Part shown: positions 28,006 through 38,351 of the stretch, piece by piece
Position numbering within the stretch: position 1 is the first letter of the stretch
Layout: each line of letters begins with the position of its first letter
NCBI RefSeq assembly: GCF_003697915.1
Contig: NZ_RCVN01000006.1
Span: forward strand, 124,001-188,000
Reading direction: 5' to 3'
Length of the DNA: 64,000 nt
Origin: Staphylococcus pseudoxylosus
Lineage (GTDB): Bacteria > Bacillota > Bacilli > Staphylococcales > Staphylococcaceae
Made by a program: the position numbers and the translations under genes
Notes under the pieces: generated by a model
What the model was told of the DNA's origin: nothing
Database searches by the model: none
What the model saw: the letters and a program-made list of their open reading frames with translations, nothing else

Positions 28006-29301
28006 ATGAGAAAGTTAATTTTGACATTTATAACTGTACTCTTCACTGGTACAATTATAACACCCTTTGCTGAAGCTGAAACTGTTACACCTACACAAGC
28101 AGCAAATCAATATGGTTATAATGTATCTGAGTCCTATCAACCTGAGGGTGCAGTAAATGTTGCACAAACAGGTCAGCTACTTTATCAATACAATATGAAT
28201 AAAAAGTGGTACCCCGCTTCAATGACCAAGCTTATGACCATGTATCTTACGCTTGATGCGGTCAATAAAGGCGAGTTATCTTTAAACGATAAAGTAAAAA
28301 TTACGGATACACACTACCGTATGTCTACCTTACCAGAATTAAGCAATACCAAGTTATACCCTGGCGAAACGTATACTATTAAAGAATTACTTCAAATCAC
28401 GGTTTCAAACTCAAGTAATGCAGCTGCACTCATTTTAGGAAAAGAAGTCTCAGGCAATCTTTCTGACTTCACCGATAAAATGAATAAAAAAGCAAAAGCA
28501 TTAGGAATGGAAAATACGCATTTTGTAAATCCAACAGGTGCAGAAAATCACCAACTTCGTGACTTTGTTCCTAAAAAGTATAAAAATGAAAATGATAATA
28601 CATCTACTGCCAAAGACTTCGGTATACTTTCGCAACGTGCCGTTCAAGACACGCCGAAAATATTAGATTTCACTAAGCAATTAGCACCTACACAACACGG
28701 TGTGACATATTATACTTTTAACCATTCGCTTGAAGGTGCAGATATGAGTTTGGAAGGAACTGACGGCTTAAAAACAGGCTCAAGCGATGTTGCTGACTAT
28801 AACCATACAATAACAACAAAACGTGATGGTTTTAGAATTAACCAAGCTATTATGGGTGCAGGTAATTACGATAAACTTGGTGGAGAAAAGCAACGTAATA
28901 TGATTGGTAATGCTTTAATGAACATGTCTTTCGATCAGTATAAATATGAAAAAGTATTGTCAAAAGGTGAACAAAAAATTAATGGGAAAACATATTTTGT
29001 AGAAAAAGATCTCTACGACGTGTTACCAAAAGATTTTGATAAAAAAGATTACAAAGTGGTAATTGAAGATGACAAAGCACACATTGAATATGACCGTGAG
29101 TTTATTAGTAGTAAATATGGTTCACCTTCAGTTGACGTCAACAAGCCACTCGTGCATCAAGCAACAACAGTTGTAAAATCATCTTGGGATGAGCATCCTA
29201 TATTAACTTTATTAGGTACAATACTCATTATTGCAGCCATCGCAATCATTATTTATCTAATCATTGATTTAATCAGAAAAAAATCAAATAAAAAGAAATA
29301 A
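28006..29301 (+). CDS. pbp4: PBP4, low-molecular-mass penicillin-binding protein
   Basis: A 431-residue DD-peptidase/transpeptidase. It has a signal peptide (cleavage near FAEAE, residue 24), S72-x-x-K75 (ASMTKL), SxN in VSNSSNAA and KTG in DGLKTGSS. A C-terminal domain is followed by a membrane anchor (about residues 398-422) and a Lys-rich tail. In S. aureus PBP4 makes the highest levels of peptidoglycan cross-linking and depends on wall teichoic acid for localisation, which fits the adjoining tar genes. The start has AAGAGGGA ahead. Confidence 0.92.
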   Translation: MRKLILTFITVLFTGTIITPFAEAETVTPTQAANQYGYNVSESYQPEGAVNVAQTGQLLYQYNMNKKWYPASMTKLMTMYLTLDAVNKGELSLNDKVKITDTHYRMSTLPELSNTKLYPGETYTIKELLQITVSNSSNAAALILGKEVSGNLSDFTDKMNKKAKALGMENTHFVNPTGAENHQLRDFVPKKYKNENDNTSTAKDFGILSQRAVQDTPKILDFTKQLAPTQHGVTYYTFNHSLEGADMSLEGTDGLKTGSSDVADYNHTITTKRDGFRINQAIMGAGNYDKLGGEKQRNMIGNALMNMSFDQYKYEKVLSKGEQKINGKTYFVEKDLYDVLPKDFDKKDYKVVIEDDKAHIEYDREFISSKYGSPSVDVNKPLVHQATTVVKSSWDEHPILTLLGTILIIAAIAIIIYLIIDLIRKKSNKKK

Positions 29302-29424
29302 TCATCATTCAAGTGATGGTTACATTGTTAAGTACTGCTCCTTTTCAATTAAAATTATACTCACGCAAAACGAACTTAATATAACTACTACTCATAACTA
29401 GGTAGTAACTGCTCAAACATATTG

Positions 29425-29470
29425 AGGATGTGAAGATGAAATCGAATTTTTGATTTTATTTTCACATCCT
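29425..29470 (+). terminator. Terminator of pbp4
   Basis: AGGATGTGAA/TTCACATCCT outer stem with a GATGAAATC/GATTTTATT inner part, then CTTTTCTT. Confidence 0.75.
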
Positions 29471-29619
29471 CTTTTCTTAATACCAAAACTAAACGAATCA
29501 ATAAGAAAAATAAATTGCCCTTAAATACCTACTTGTTTCCCAACCGCATCTAAATAAACCTTTTAAACAGTTCATACTCAATACACGTCTTAATCGCAAA
29601 TGAACACACAATAACAAAA

Positions 29620-29674
29620 AGAAGCTAGATTACATCAACGGGTATCGACCCCAAATTCCTGTAACCTAGCTTCT
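29620..29674 (-). terminator. Terminator of tarB-tarX-tarD
   Basis: 15-base arms AGAAGCTAGATTACA/TGTAACCTAGCTTCT (one wobble on the minus-strand RNA) and a T-run on the minus strand, 40 bases past the tarD stop. Confidence 0.85.
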
Positions 29675-29713
29675 CAAAACACTTCACAATAAATAATTTA
29701 TCAAACAGCAAAG

Positions 29714-30112
29714 CTATTTCTCATTATCACCATAAAGTTCTTTTTTAATTTTAGTCGTAGAGATACCTTCAGTACGATTTAGATAAATGACTTCACATTT
29801 ATCTTTTAAGAAGTCGAATTCGCCTTCCCAATCGTGGCCCATAACAAATGTATCTATCTCATATCGATCAACATCAATTTCTTTTTGTCCCCAACCACTT
29901 TCAGGGATAACAAGATCGACATATCTAATTGATTCTAACATCATTTTTCTTTGTTCATAGTTATAATAAGATTTTTTATTTTTAACACGATTAAATTCAT
30001 CTGTTGAGAGTGCAACGACTAAATAATCGCCCATTTCTCTCGCTCTTCTTAATAATTCAATATGGCCATAATGCAATAAATCATATGTTCCATAAGTAAT
30101 AACTCGTTTCAT
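29714..30112 (-). CDS. tarD: TarD, glycerol-3-phosphate cytidylyltransferase
   Basis: A 132-residue enzyme making CDP-glycerol for wall teichoic acid. Nucleotidyltransferase motifs are GTYDLLHYGHIELL (HxGH) and RTEGISTTKIKKEL. AAGGAG lies 9 bases ahead of the second ATG, giving the family start MKRVITYGTYD; the upstream ATG at 30118 is too close to it. Last gene of tarB-tarX-tarD. Confidence 0.95.
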   Translation of the reverse strand: MKRVITYGTYDLLHYGHIELLRRAREMGDYLVVALSTDEFNRVKNKKSYYNYEQRKMMLESIRYVDLVIPESGWGQKEIDVDRYEIDTFVMGHDWEGEFDFLKDKCEVIYLNRTEGISTTKIKKELYGDNEK

Positions 30113-30204
30113 TAGCATATGCTCCTTAACAAAATATTAATTTAATATTTACATTTTTAAAAATTATAGCATATTAAATCTTAGTTTACGAATTCTGACT
30201 ATTT

Positions 30205-31263
30205 TCATCTTTTCAAAATTTGTTTTAATTTCATTTTACTTCTAAATTTTGCGCGTCTCGGTAGCACTTCCACTTTAAAACGATAATAATTAGGTCTCCC
30301 AATACCAACACTTAACAATGCATCTCTCCACTGATAATATAAAGTTTTATTCCATTTCACACTACCTTGTTCAATCACTTTAATTATTCCAAAAAATGCT
30401 TCACCAGCATAATCTGTTTTTTGCATTTCTTTAATATATGAGATAACAAGATCTAACATTTGTTGTGTAACGGTTTTATGCTGTCCGACATATGCTTGAA
30501 TCAGATAACTTACAATCAATTCATCCATACGGTAACTATAATAGACTCTTGCTTCTCTTAGCAATAATGTATCCATTACACGTGCCCTAACTTTTTCTGC
30601 ATCCCGCATATAAGATACAAATTGATTCGCAAGTTGATCAGTTATTGAACCAGCTTGCTCATTGTAGCCATAAACGATATCTGGCAATAATTGAATATCA
30701 CGTGCTTTTTTGTATGCTTGGATAATAAAAGTATGTTCTTCACAAAAAACAACATCTTCATCGAATCTTAAATCAGCAAATTTTGCGCTAAACATTTTAG
30801 CTCCGGGACCAATTGATTGCATCACTTCAGGACATTGAGCAATATTTACAGTATCTAATTTCTTGATTACTTCGTGAGAATAAATGGTTTGCCAGTCGCC
30901 ATTGTGTTCTCTTGCAATTTGTCCGATAACAATATCTACATTTTCATCTCGTTGATAATAATCAGCCATAAAATCTATTCTACTAGGTAAGAATTCATCG
31001 TCAGCATCTAAAAACATAAAAACGTCTCCTGACATATTAGCAATACCAACATTTCTGCTAGCTGCCGCACCTTGGTTTTCTTGGTTGATAATCGTTATAT
31101 TTTTATATTCTTTTTGCAATTGTTCTAATACAAACTTACTATCATCTTCCGAACCATCATTGATGCATATAATTTCATAATTTTGCTTTGTATCAATCGA
31201 TGCAATTGCTCTACGAATTGTTTTTTCTGCATTATACACAGGAATGATTATTGAAATTTTCAT
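30205..31263 (-). CDS. tarX: TarX/TagX, family-2 glycosyltransferase of the teichoic acid cluster
   Basis: A 352-residue GT-A glycosyltransferase: KISIIIPVYNAEKTIRRAIASI, INDGSEDDS, and the metal-binding FLDADDEFLPSRI. It lies in the tar cluster between tarB and tarD. Its substrate is not established; the S. aureus gene is not needed for the poly(ribitol phosphate) core as far as I recall. The basic C-terminus (RRAKFRSKMKLKQILKR) suggests membrane association. Overlaps tarB by 4 bases. Confidence 0.85.
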   Translation of the reverse strand: MKISIIIPVYNAEKTIRRAIASIDTKQNYEIICINDGSEDDSKFVLEQLQKEYKNITIINQENQGAAASRNVGIANMSGDVFMFLDADDEFLPSRIDFMADYYQRDENVDIVIGQIAREHNGDWQTIYSHEVIKKLDTVNIAQCPEVMQSIGPGAKMFSAKFADLRFDEDVVFCEEHTFIIQAYKKARDIQLLPDIVYGYNEQAGSITDQLANQFVSYMRDAEKVRARVMDTLLLREARVYYSYRMDELIVSYLIQAYVGQHKTVTQQMLDLVISYIKEMQKTDYAGEAFFGIIKVIEQGSVKWNKTLYYQWRDALLSVGIGRPNYYRFKVEVLPRRAKFRSKMKLKQILKR

Positions 31264-32351
31264 TTTTTCACCATCTTTTCAATTTCATTAACTATACTCG
31301 TCAAACTATCTTTTGTATTATATTCATGCCAATCTTCAAACAATAGCGCTGGCGCGTAACTTTTTTCATATAACTTATGCATTAATTCATCCTCACTATA
31401 TGCCTTATATGCCTCTGGTATTTTTTCATAAAATACATTCAATCCACGGGTGTGATTATAATCCGCTTCATCATAAACATAAAAAAGTGTGGGTTTCTGT
31501 AAGATGCTCGCTTCAATTGCTAGTGAACTGTAATCACTTATAATCACGTCTGCTAATATCATTAACGATTGCAAGTTAATTGTCGTCTGTTGCTCTGTGG
31601 CAATAGAAGGATGTAATTTGCTCAATAATGTATACTCTGGTAACTTTGCTTCGAATTTCTGTTTATCTATCTCACGGTTAGCCTGCTTGTGTTCTCGATA
31701 GGTAGGGGCATAAACAGCTACCTTGCCATTTATTCCATATTGTTGTTTCAATTCTTGTTGTCTTTGTTCAACATCCAACCTCGCGTATGGTACCAACCTC
31801 GGCAATCCAGTTCTTAAAAATTGTTCTTCATTTGCTCCAAATGACTCTTGAAAGCAATACGCCATTGGTTCACCACCAATAATATACTTATCTGTTGCGT
31901 CATAAACTTTTTTATATTGTTGAACTATTTTGTTATTTGATAAGTCAACTTGTCTATCTGTCAATCCGAAATTTTTCAATGCACCCGCTGCGTGCCACGT
32001 TTGTATGACCGTTTGCTGTTTTTTCTTCTTAAATCCACCCATTATCAGATAATAAGTATCTATCACAATCACTTTTGCGCTACTCAACGCTTTGATATGC
32101 TTAAATACTTGTTTATTTCCTGCAGGTAAAAACACTGTATTCTCTATATGTTGGATATATTTACGATTTTTTTCTGTACCAATAACTGTCAGCTTATATC
32201 CTTTACGGTTTAACGCTTCAATAATAGGTAACACATCTTCAGCAAAAGTCATCATCACTACAATTTGGTCACTTTGCACTTTTTTCTTTCGATATATCAT
32301 ATTCAAAAAGCTAATAATAATGATATAAAGCTTTTTTATAATTTGTCTCAA
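31260..32351 (-). CDS. tarB: TarB, teichoic acid glycerol-phosphate primase
   Basis: A 363-residue CDP-glycerol glycerophosphotransferase family member: TWHAAGALKNFG, YAPTYREHKQ, KLHPSI and DVIISDYSSLAIEASIL are the conserved catalytic segments. TarB adds the first glycerol phosphate to the ManNAc-GlcNAc-lipid made by TarA. The N-terminal amphipathic/basic segment fits membrane attachment. It begins the tarB-tarX-tarD transcript; tarG upstream ends in its own terminator. Confidence 0.92.
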   Translation of the reverse strand: MRQIIKKLYIIIISFLNMIYRKKKVQSDQIVVMMTFAEDVLPIIEALNRKGYKLTVIGTEKNRKYIQHIENTVFLPAGNKQVFKHIKALSSAKVIVIDTYYLIMGGFKKKKQQTVIQTWHAAGALKNFGLTDRQVDLSNNKIVQQYKKVYDATDKYIIGGEPMAYCFQESFGANEEQFLRTGLPRLVPYARLDVEQRQQELKQQYGINGKVAVYAPTYREHKQANREIDKQKFEAKLPEYTLLSKLHPSIATEQQTTINLQSLMILADVIISDYSSLAIEASILQKPTLFYVYDEADYNHTRGLNVFYEKIPEAYKAYSEDELMHKLYEKSYAPALLFEDWHEYNTKDSLTSIVNEIEKMVKK

Positions 32352-32714
32352 TACATTTCACCGCCGTTAATTATTAACTACCTTAGCTTTTATTATATCT
32401 ATCCTACCAAAAAAATTATAGAAAAACCTTTTCTGTGATATATCATCAACACATCTTAAAAAACGTATTTTAATGCATCTATCAACTCACATAATTTTAA
32501 AATTTATGATTACCAGCTAAAGTTTTATGTTATTTAAGTATCGTACCAGTTCTGTAACAAAACGTTAACTATAAGCACCACCCTATTTAACAACTTTTAA
32601 TTTAGAAGAAAATAAAAAAAACGGGAGTAGATATAGAAATCATTTTCAAAAAAATTGATTTCTGCCCTACTCCCACTACAACATTATTCAAACATATTCA
32701 TTCCAATATTCTCA
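32352..32714. other. Intergenic region tarG-tarB
   Basis: 363 bases without a gene. It has the tarG terminator (32623-32674) at one end and the presumed tarB promoter at the other; no further structure seen. Confidence 0.5.
32623..32674 (-). terminator. Terminator of tarG
   Basis: GGGAGTAG/CTACTCCC with an inner GAAATCA/TGATTTC stem and eight T's on the minus strand, 40 bases past tarG. Confidence 0.85.
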
Positions 32715-33515
32715 TTACATAAAGTCTGCAAAATGATCTCTATAGCGCATATGCATAATTGAACCTACTATAAATAAGAACAAGATGATTAATAGATTAT
32801 ACAAAGTCAATTCCCAATGCGTTATAAAATACCACTCTTTATGTAACACAGCAGAACGATATGCTTCAGCTAGATAATATATTGGATTCAATTTCATTAC
32901 TTCTTTTACAATGCCTTCTGGAGGCACAATTAAAATAGATGATGCAAAGAATACCATTCTCATGAGCGCTTGAATTGCCTGTTGCGTATCCTTTACAAGC
33001 ACTCCTAACGTCGATGTAAACAACGCTATTGCAGTTGTTAATATTAATGCAAATGGTACATATAAGAAAAGTTGCAACGTGTATATCGTTGGATAGTAAC
33101 CTGCCAACATACATAATAAAATGACTACAATAAGTAGTGCAAGGTGACCGTAAAACCTACTCATTACTATGTAAGAAGGTATGATTGATAACGGAAAATT
33201 CATCTTCGCTACTTGGTTATACTTCGTTGCTATTGATTTAGTACCTTCCAAAATTCCTTGGTTAACAAAGAACCACATACTGATACCTACGAGTAACCAG
33301 TAAATAAATGGCACACCATCTATAGGATCGTTACTTCTAATACCAAGACCAAATACAAACCAATAAACCATGATTTGCATAGCTGGATTAATTAACTCCC
33401 AAGCCATACCGAGATAGTTATTTGTATTAGAAATCTTCACTTGGAACTGTGCTAGTCTTTGTATTAGATAGAAATTTTTAAAATGCTCTCTAAATACTAC
33501 CCATACTGCATTCAT
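32715..33515 (-). CDS. tarG: TarG, wall teichoic acid ABC exporter permease
   Basis: A 266-residue ABC-2 permease with six membrane helices (AWELINPAMQIMVYWFVFGLGI is the family entry). With TarH it flips finished teichoic acid polymer across the membrane, and it is the target of the inhibitor targocil in S. aureus. It is divergent from tarH rather than in an operon with it, the staphylococcal arrangement. Confidence 0.93.
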   Translation of the reverse strand: MNAVWVVFREHFKNFYLIQRLAQFQVKISNTNNYLGMAWELINPAMQIMVYWFVFGLGIRSNDPIDGVPFIYWLLVGISMWFFVNQGILEGTKSIATKYNQVAKMNFPLSIIPSYIVMSRFYGHLALLIVVILLCMLAGYYPTIYTLQLFLYVPFALILTTAIALFTSTLGVLVKDTQQAIQALMRMVFFASSILIVPPEGIVKEVMKLNPIYYLAEAYRSAVLHKEWYFITHWELTLYNLLIILFLFIVGSIMHMRYRDHFADFM

Positions 33516-34705
<1,190 letters not shown>

Positions 34706-34723
34706 TATAAAACGTGATTAATA

Positions 34724-34755
34724 CCCTAGCATTGATTTCATATCCAATGCTAGGG
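34724..34755 (+). terminator. Terminator of tarH
   Basis: CCCTAGCATTG/CAATGCTAGGG (11 bp) followed by CTTTTTATATTTT. Confidence 0.9.
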
Positions 34756-34870
34756 CTTTTTATATTTTATAGACTTTTGAATCAATGAATTACAAACAAA
34801 GTATAATTAACAAATACATTTAATGATCGACTTACAACATGCAAACCTATAAATCGACGCGTCTTTTTCC

Positions 34871-35617
34871 CTATTTTTTAAATTTAACTTTAGCTACTTT
34901 AAATAAAAATTTAGGTATCGATTTCATTCTGCCTATTCGCTTCCAATCAATTAACAAGCGATAAATCCACTCAATATTTAACTTCCTAAATACCATAGGC
35001 GCTCGTTTTTTTGCACCACTGAATACTTCGATTGAGCCACCTACCCCCATTAACACTGCTTGATTAAATTGATCTGAGTGACGTTCTATCCATTGTTCTT
35101 GTCTTGGATAGCCCATACCAACAAACACATAATCCGGATCAAAAGAAGTAACTTGTTTTAATACCATCTCATCTGATAAATCAAAGAAGCCATGGTGGCA
35201 ATCAAAAATAACATTAGGGTATTTTTCAGCTAGTTTATGTTGCGCCGTTTTAACAACGTCATTTTCAGCACCTAGTAGAAATACTTTTTGTTGATTTGCA
35301 TTGGCAATTTTTAAACATGCTTCCATCAATTCAATACCTGGAACTCTGGCTTTTAAAGGCGTATTAAGGATTCTCGCGGCTTTAACAACGCCAGTCCCAT
35401 CTGGTACTACATAATCTGCACGGTTTATTAAATTTCTATAGTTCTCATTCTCCGTAGCATAATCTACAATTTCAGGATTTGCAGTTACAATAAATAAATT
35501 TCTAGAACTTGATGTTAAGAAAAATTGTTTAATATTGCCTTGCATTTCCTCTAGAGTAACGTTATCAAAATATACAGATAACACATTCACTTTATTTGTT
35601 TTGTTGCTTTCCGTCAT
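34871..35617 (-). CDS. tarA: TarA, N-acetylmannosaminyltransferase
   Basis: A 248-residue WecG/TagA/CpsF-family enzyme: TANPEIVDYA, DYVVPDGTGVVKAARIL, FLLGAENDVV, DYVFVGMGYPRQEQWIERH and GVGGSIEVFSGAKKRAPMVFRKLNIEWIYRL. It adds ManNAc to undecaprenyl-diphosphate-GlcNAc, the first committed step of wall teichoic acid synthesis. The basic C-terminus (KFLFKVAKVKFKK) fits membrane association. Convergent with tarH. Confidence 0.95.
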   Translation of the reverse strand: MTESNKTNKVNVLSVYFDNVTLEEMQGNIKQFFLTSSSRNLFIVTANPEIVDYATENENYRNLINRADYVVPDGTGVVKAARILNTPLKARVPGIELMEACLKIANANQQKVFLLGAENDVVKTAQHKLAEKYPNVIFDCHHGFFDLSDEMVLKQVTSFDPDYVFVGMGYPRQEQWIERHSDQFNQAVLMGVGGSIEVFSGAKKRAPMVFRKLNIEWIYRLLIDWKRIGRMKSIPKFLFKVAKVKFKK

Positions 35618-35854
35618 GTTTTGGAATCTCCTAACTCATTTATAGCGCTTTATCATTATAGTTTATGCTTGTTATATTAACACATTATGATTTATCCATA
35701 TAATATAAATAAGCACTAATCATCTTTATATTCTAAATCTACATCCAAAGTCCAAATGCTTTATTTCAAAATTTACTTTATACTTAATATTGCGCTATGA
35801 CTGTTTTTACTTTCTATAAAAACGGTTATTGAAAATTAAAATCGAGGTTATATT

Positions 35855-36604
35855 ATGTCATATTTACAATCATTTTTTAGCTCTGTAATACAACTCAATT
35901 TATACTGGGTCGTGTTTATAGCTTTAATATATGTATTGATTCATTCTTATCGCAACAAACCAATCAATCAAATTTTAGATATATACTTTAATTACATCCC
36001 TGTATTAACACATGAATTCGGACATATCTTATTTAATAAAATAAGTGGCGGCAAAGCTAAAGATTTGGTGATTGTTTCCTCACCTTCAGAGCGTATAGAA
36101 ACTTCTCAACAAGGTTTCGCTATTACTCAATCAAAATCACGCCTAGGACAAGCCATAACCACTTTTGGTGGATATGTTATGCCACCACTAATGTTATTTA
36201 TCGGTTTTTGGGCATTAGATTCACAATACCCTAGTTTATTTATTACGGCGTACTTAATCATTTTCATATATTTTTTAATATTAACTTCCAGAAAACTATT
36301 ACCCATTATCATTGTAATATTGTTATTTGCTTTGCTTTATTTCTTGTTCCAAAGCGATAATCAACTCATGATGTTTTACATTGTAGCAATCACTTATCAT
36401 TTCATTCTAGGTGTACTTTTAGGTGAAGTTATCCAATCTTCATGGACTATTTTTAAATTAACATTTTCACGTCAACCAACGACTTGGGATGGCTCAACAC
36501 TAAAATCACTAACTTATATTCCAACATTTGTATTTAGTGCTATTTGGATAGCCATCAATCTATTTACTATTTATCAATTATTTCATGCCTATTTTACAAC
36601 CTAA
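35855..36604 (+). CDS. M50-like membrane metalloprotease
   Basis: A 249-residue protein with about six membrane helices and the zinc-binding HEFGH motif (YIPVLTHEFGHILFNK, about residue 52). The following GGKAKDLVIVSS is a short PDZ-less connection, and TFGGYVMPPLMLF resembles the third M50 motif. Members of the M50B class are small intramembrane proteases; substrate unknown. Sits between tarA and mntR, conserved in place in S. aureus as far as I recall. Weak ribosome site (ATCGAGGTT). Confidence 0.7.
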   Translation: MSYLQSFFSSVIQLNLYWVVFIALIYVLIHSYRNKPINQILDIYFNYIPVLTHEFGHILFNKISGGKAKDLVIVSSPSERIETSQQGFAITQSKSRLGQAITTFGGYVMPPLMLFIGFWALDSQYPSLFITAYLIIFIYFLILTSRKLLPIIIVILLFALLYFLFQSDNQLMMFYIVAITYHFILGVLLGEVIQSSWTIFKLTFSRQPTTWDGSTLKSLTYIPTFVFSAIWIAINLFTIYQLFHAYFTT

Positions 36605-36706
36605 AACCTAGTTATATTGGTTACTGAAATAGTACAACAGTGTCATTGTAATTACTGATATCATGCATTAAAAACAAGGAAAGTGCATCCATAAAATATA
36701 CAAATA

Positions 36707-36756
36707 AAAATCCCTCCAAAGTTTTCATTTTTTAATGATTACTTTGGAGGGATTTT
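36707..36756. terminator. Bidirectional terminator, M50-like gene and mntR
   Basis: 15-bp arms AAAATCCCTCCAAAG/CTTTGGAGGGATTTT between convergent genes, with A/T runs built into both ends. Confidence 0.85.
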
Positions 36757-36838
36757 ATCATTATCAATCGTCTAAACAACTTCATAAAATGGAGGTGCTT
36801 GTTTGAGTACGTTATATGTCAAAGCTCAATTTACACCA

Positions 36839-37483
36839 TCATTTTTCTGCATAGATATGTGCAGCGTTATCATAACTTAATACCGTAACTTGATCACCTT
36901 TTTTAACAATAATCACTTTGTTGGTATCATCTCTATTGATAATTTCTATTTGCTCGTCTATTAAAATGGCTTTACTTGATAAGTAAATTAATAAGTCCGT
37001 TCTATCTCGAACTCTTTTAATTGTTACTATATCACCAGTTTCAAAAGCCAATAGATTCGTTGTGTATAGTTCTTTATATTGATTTTCTCTTGGTATCACG
37101 CCCCCATGAGGACACGTGATTGGGTAATCCAATAATTTATCTAAACGATCAACAAACAAATGAGATACTCTATGTTCTAATACCTCTGCTTCTTGATGCA
37201 CTTCTTCCCAATTATATTGCAAAATTTTTATTAAAAATAATTCTAATAAACGATGACGTTTAATTATATCTAAAGTATAAGTTAAACCAGTTTCAGAAAG
37301 TTTGACACCTTTATAAGGTTTTGTTTCTACATATCCCGACTTTTCCAAACGATTAACCATTTCACTTACAGAAGGTGGTTTAATGTTTAAATATTGGGAA
37401 AGTGTTTTATTTGAAACGAAAGAATGGTCACCATCATGCGTTAAAATTGCTTTTAAATAATCTTCCTTTTCTTCAGTTAGCAT
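36839..37483 (-). CDS. mntR: MntR, DtxR-family manganese-dependent repressor
   Basis: A 214-residue DtxR-type regulator: N-terminal winged helix (SQYLNIKPPSVSEMVNRLEKSGYVETKPYKGVKLSETG), a metal-binding dimerisation domain (HRLLELFLIK, EAEVLEHRVSHLFVDRLD, CPHGGVIP) and a C-terminal FeoA/SH3-like domain. It represses mntABC when manganese is high and lies divergent from it. GAGGTGA fixes ATG 37483 over the earlier in-frame start at 37507. Confidence 0.92.
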   Translation of the reverse strand: MLTEEKEDYLKAILTHDGDHSFVSNKTLSQYLNIKPPSVSEMVNRLEKSGYVETKPYKGVKLSETGLTYTLDIIKRHRLLELFLIKILQYNWEEVHQEAEVLEHRVSHLFVDRLDKLLDYPITCPHGGVIPRENQYKELYTTNLLAFETGDIVTIKRVRDRTDLLIYLSSKAILIDEQIEIINRDDTNKVIIVKKGDQVTVLSYDNAAHIYAEK

Positions 37484-37528
37484 TATCTCACCTCTCAAGT
37501 CATTCATCTTATTGTATCACGAATCGAC

Positions 37529-37556
37529 TTGACACGCTAAAAGTTCATGGTATATT
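37529..37556 (+). promoter_or_regulatory. Promoter of mntABC
   Basis: Perfect TTGACA (37529-37534), 16-base spacer, TATATT (37551-37556). The predicted start near 37564 is directly against the MntR box. Confidence 0.65.
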
Positions 37557-37566
37557 ATAAATGAAA

Positions 37567-37580
37567 TTAGGTTAGCCTAA
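37567..37580. promoter_or_regulatory. MntR operator of mntABC
   Basis: TTAGG-TTAG-CCTAA, a palindrome of the DtxR/MntR type, lying at about +3 to +17 of the predicted mntA transcript, where bound MntR would block initiation. Confidence 0.75.
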
Positions 37581-37603
37581 AATTATTATTAAGGAGGATG
37601 AAA

Positions 37604-38326
37604 ATGTTAGAAATTGAGAATTTGAATCTTACATTAGGAAATAAACATGTGCTACAAAATGTTAATTTATCCATTCCTATTAATGGTGAAATAATTGGAA
37701 TTATGGGTCCTAATGGAGCTGGGAAATCATCTTTAATTAAATCTCTTATCGGAGAATTTAAATCGACAGGCAAAGCCCAATTAAATGGTGATCCCATACA
37801 AAATGATTTAAAATCTATAACTTATATCTCACAAAAAGCACATATTGATCTAGATTTTCCTATCAATGTGGAACATGTAGTCATGTCAGGTGCATATAAG
37901 GATATAGGGTGGTTTAAATGGGTAAATTCCGAAACCAAACAAAGGTTAAATCAATTAATGGATACCTTAGAGTTAAAAGATTTACGTCATCGTCAAATTT
38001 CAGAACTGAGTGGTGGACAACTACAACGTGTGCTAGTAGCTCGTGCTTTAATGACTGATAGCTCATTATATTTATTAGATGAACCTTTTGTTGGCATTGA
38101 CTTTCACAGTGAACAAATCATTATGTCACAATTACGAATTCTAAAAGAATCCGGAAAATTACTGCTCATTGTACATCATGATTTATCAAAAACTGATGAA
38201 TATTTTGATCGTGTCATTCTTTTAAACAGAAATATTCGTTATTTTGGGGACAGCAGAACTGCTATGAAACCTGAGCATTTAAACAACACATTTATAAGTG
38301 CTCCGTCACAACATGAAACTGCCTAG
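37604..38326 (+). CDS. mntA: MntA, manganese ABC transporter ATPase
   Basis: A 240-residue ATPase: Walker A GPNGAGKSS, signature LSGGQLQR, Walker B LYLLDEPFVG, H-loop IVHHD. It energises manganese uptake through MntBC. AAGGAGG (37591-37597) is 6 bases from ATG 37604, while the ATG at 37598 abuts it; the later start is therefore used. First gene of mntABC, under MntR. Confidence 0.92.
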   Translation: MLEIENLNLTLGNKHVLQNVNLSIPINGEIIGIMGPNGAGKSSLIKSLIGEFKSTGKAQLNGDPIQNDLKSITYISQKAHIDLDFPINVEHVVMSGAYKDIGWFKWVNSETKQRLNQLMDTLELKDLRHRQISELSGGQLQRVLVARALMTDSSLYLLDEPFVGIDFHSEQIIMSQLRILKESGKLLLIVHHDLSKTDEYFDRVILLNRNIRYFGDSRTAMKPEHLNNTFISAPSQHETA

Positions 38327-38351
38327 TATTTTAGAAAGGACGTAACTTATA

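Larger units (their letters stand above)
29302..29713. other. Intergenic region between convergent pbp4 and tarD
   Basis: About 410 bases with no gene, holding one terminator for each neighbour (29425-29470 and 29620-29674). I see nothing else. Confidence 0.5.
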
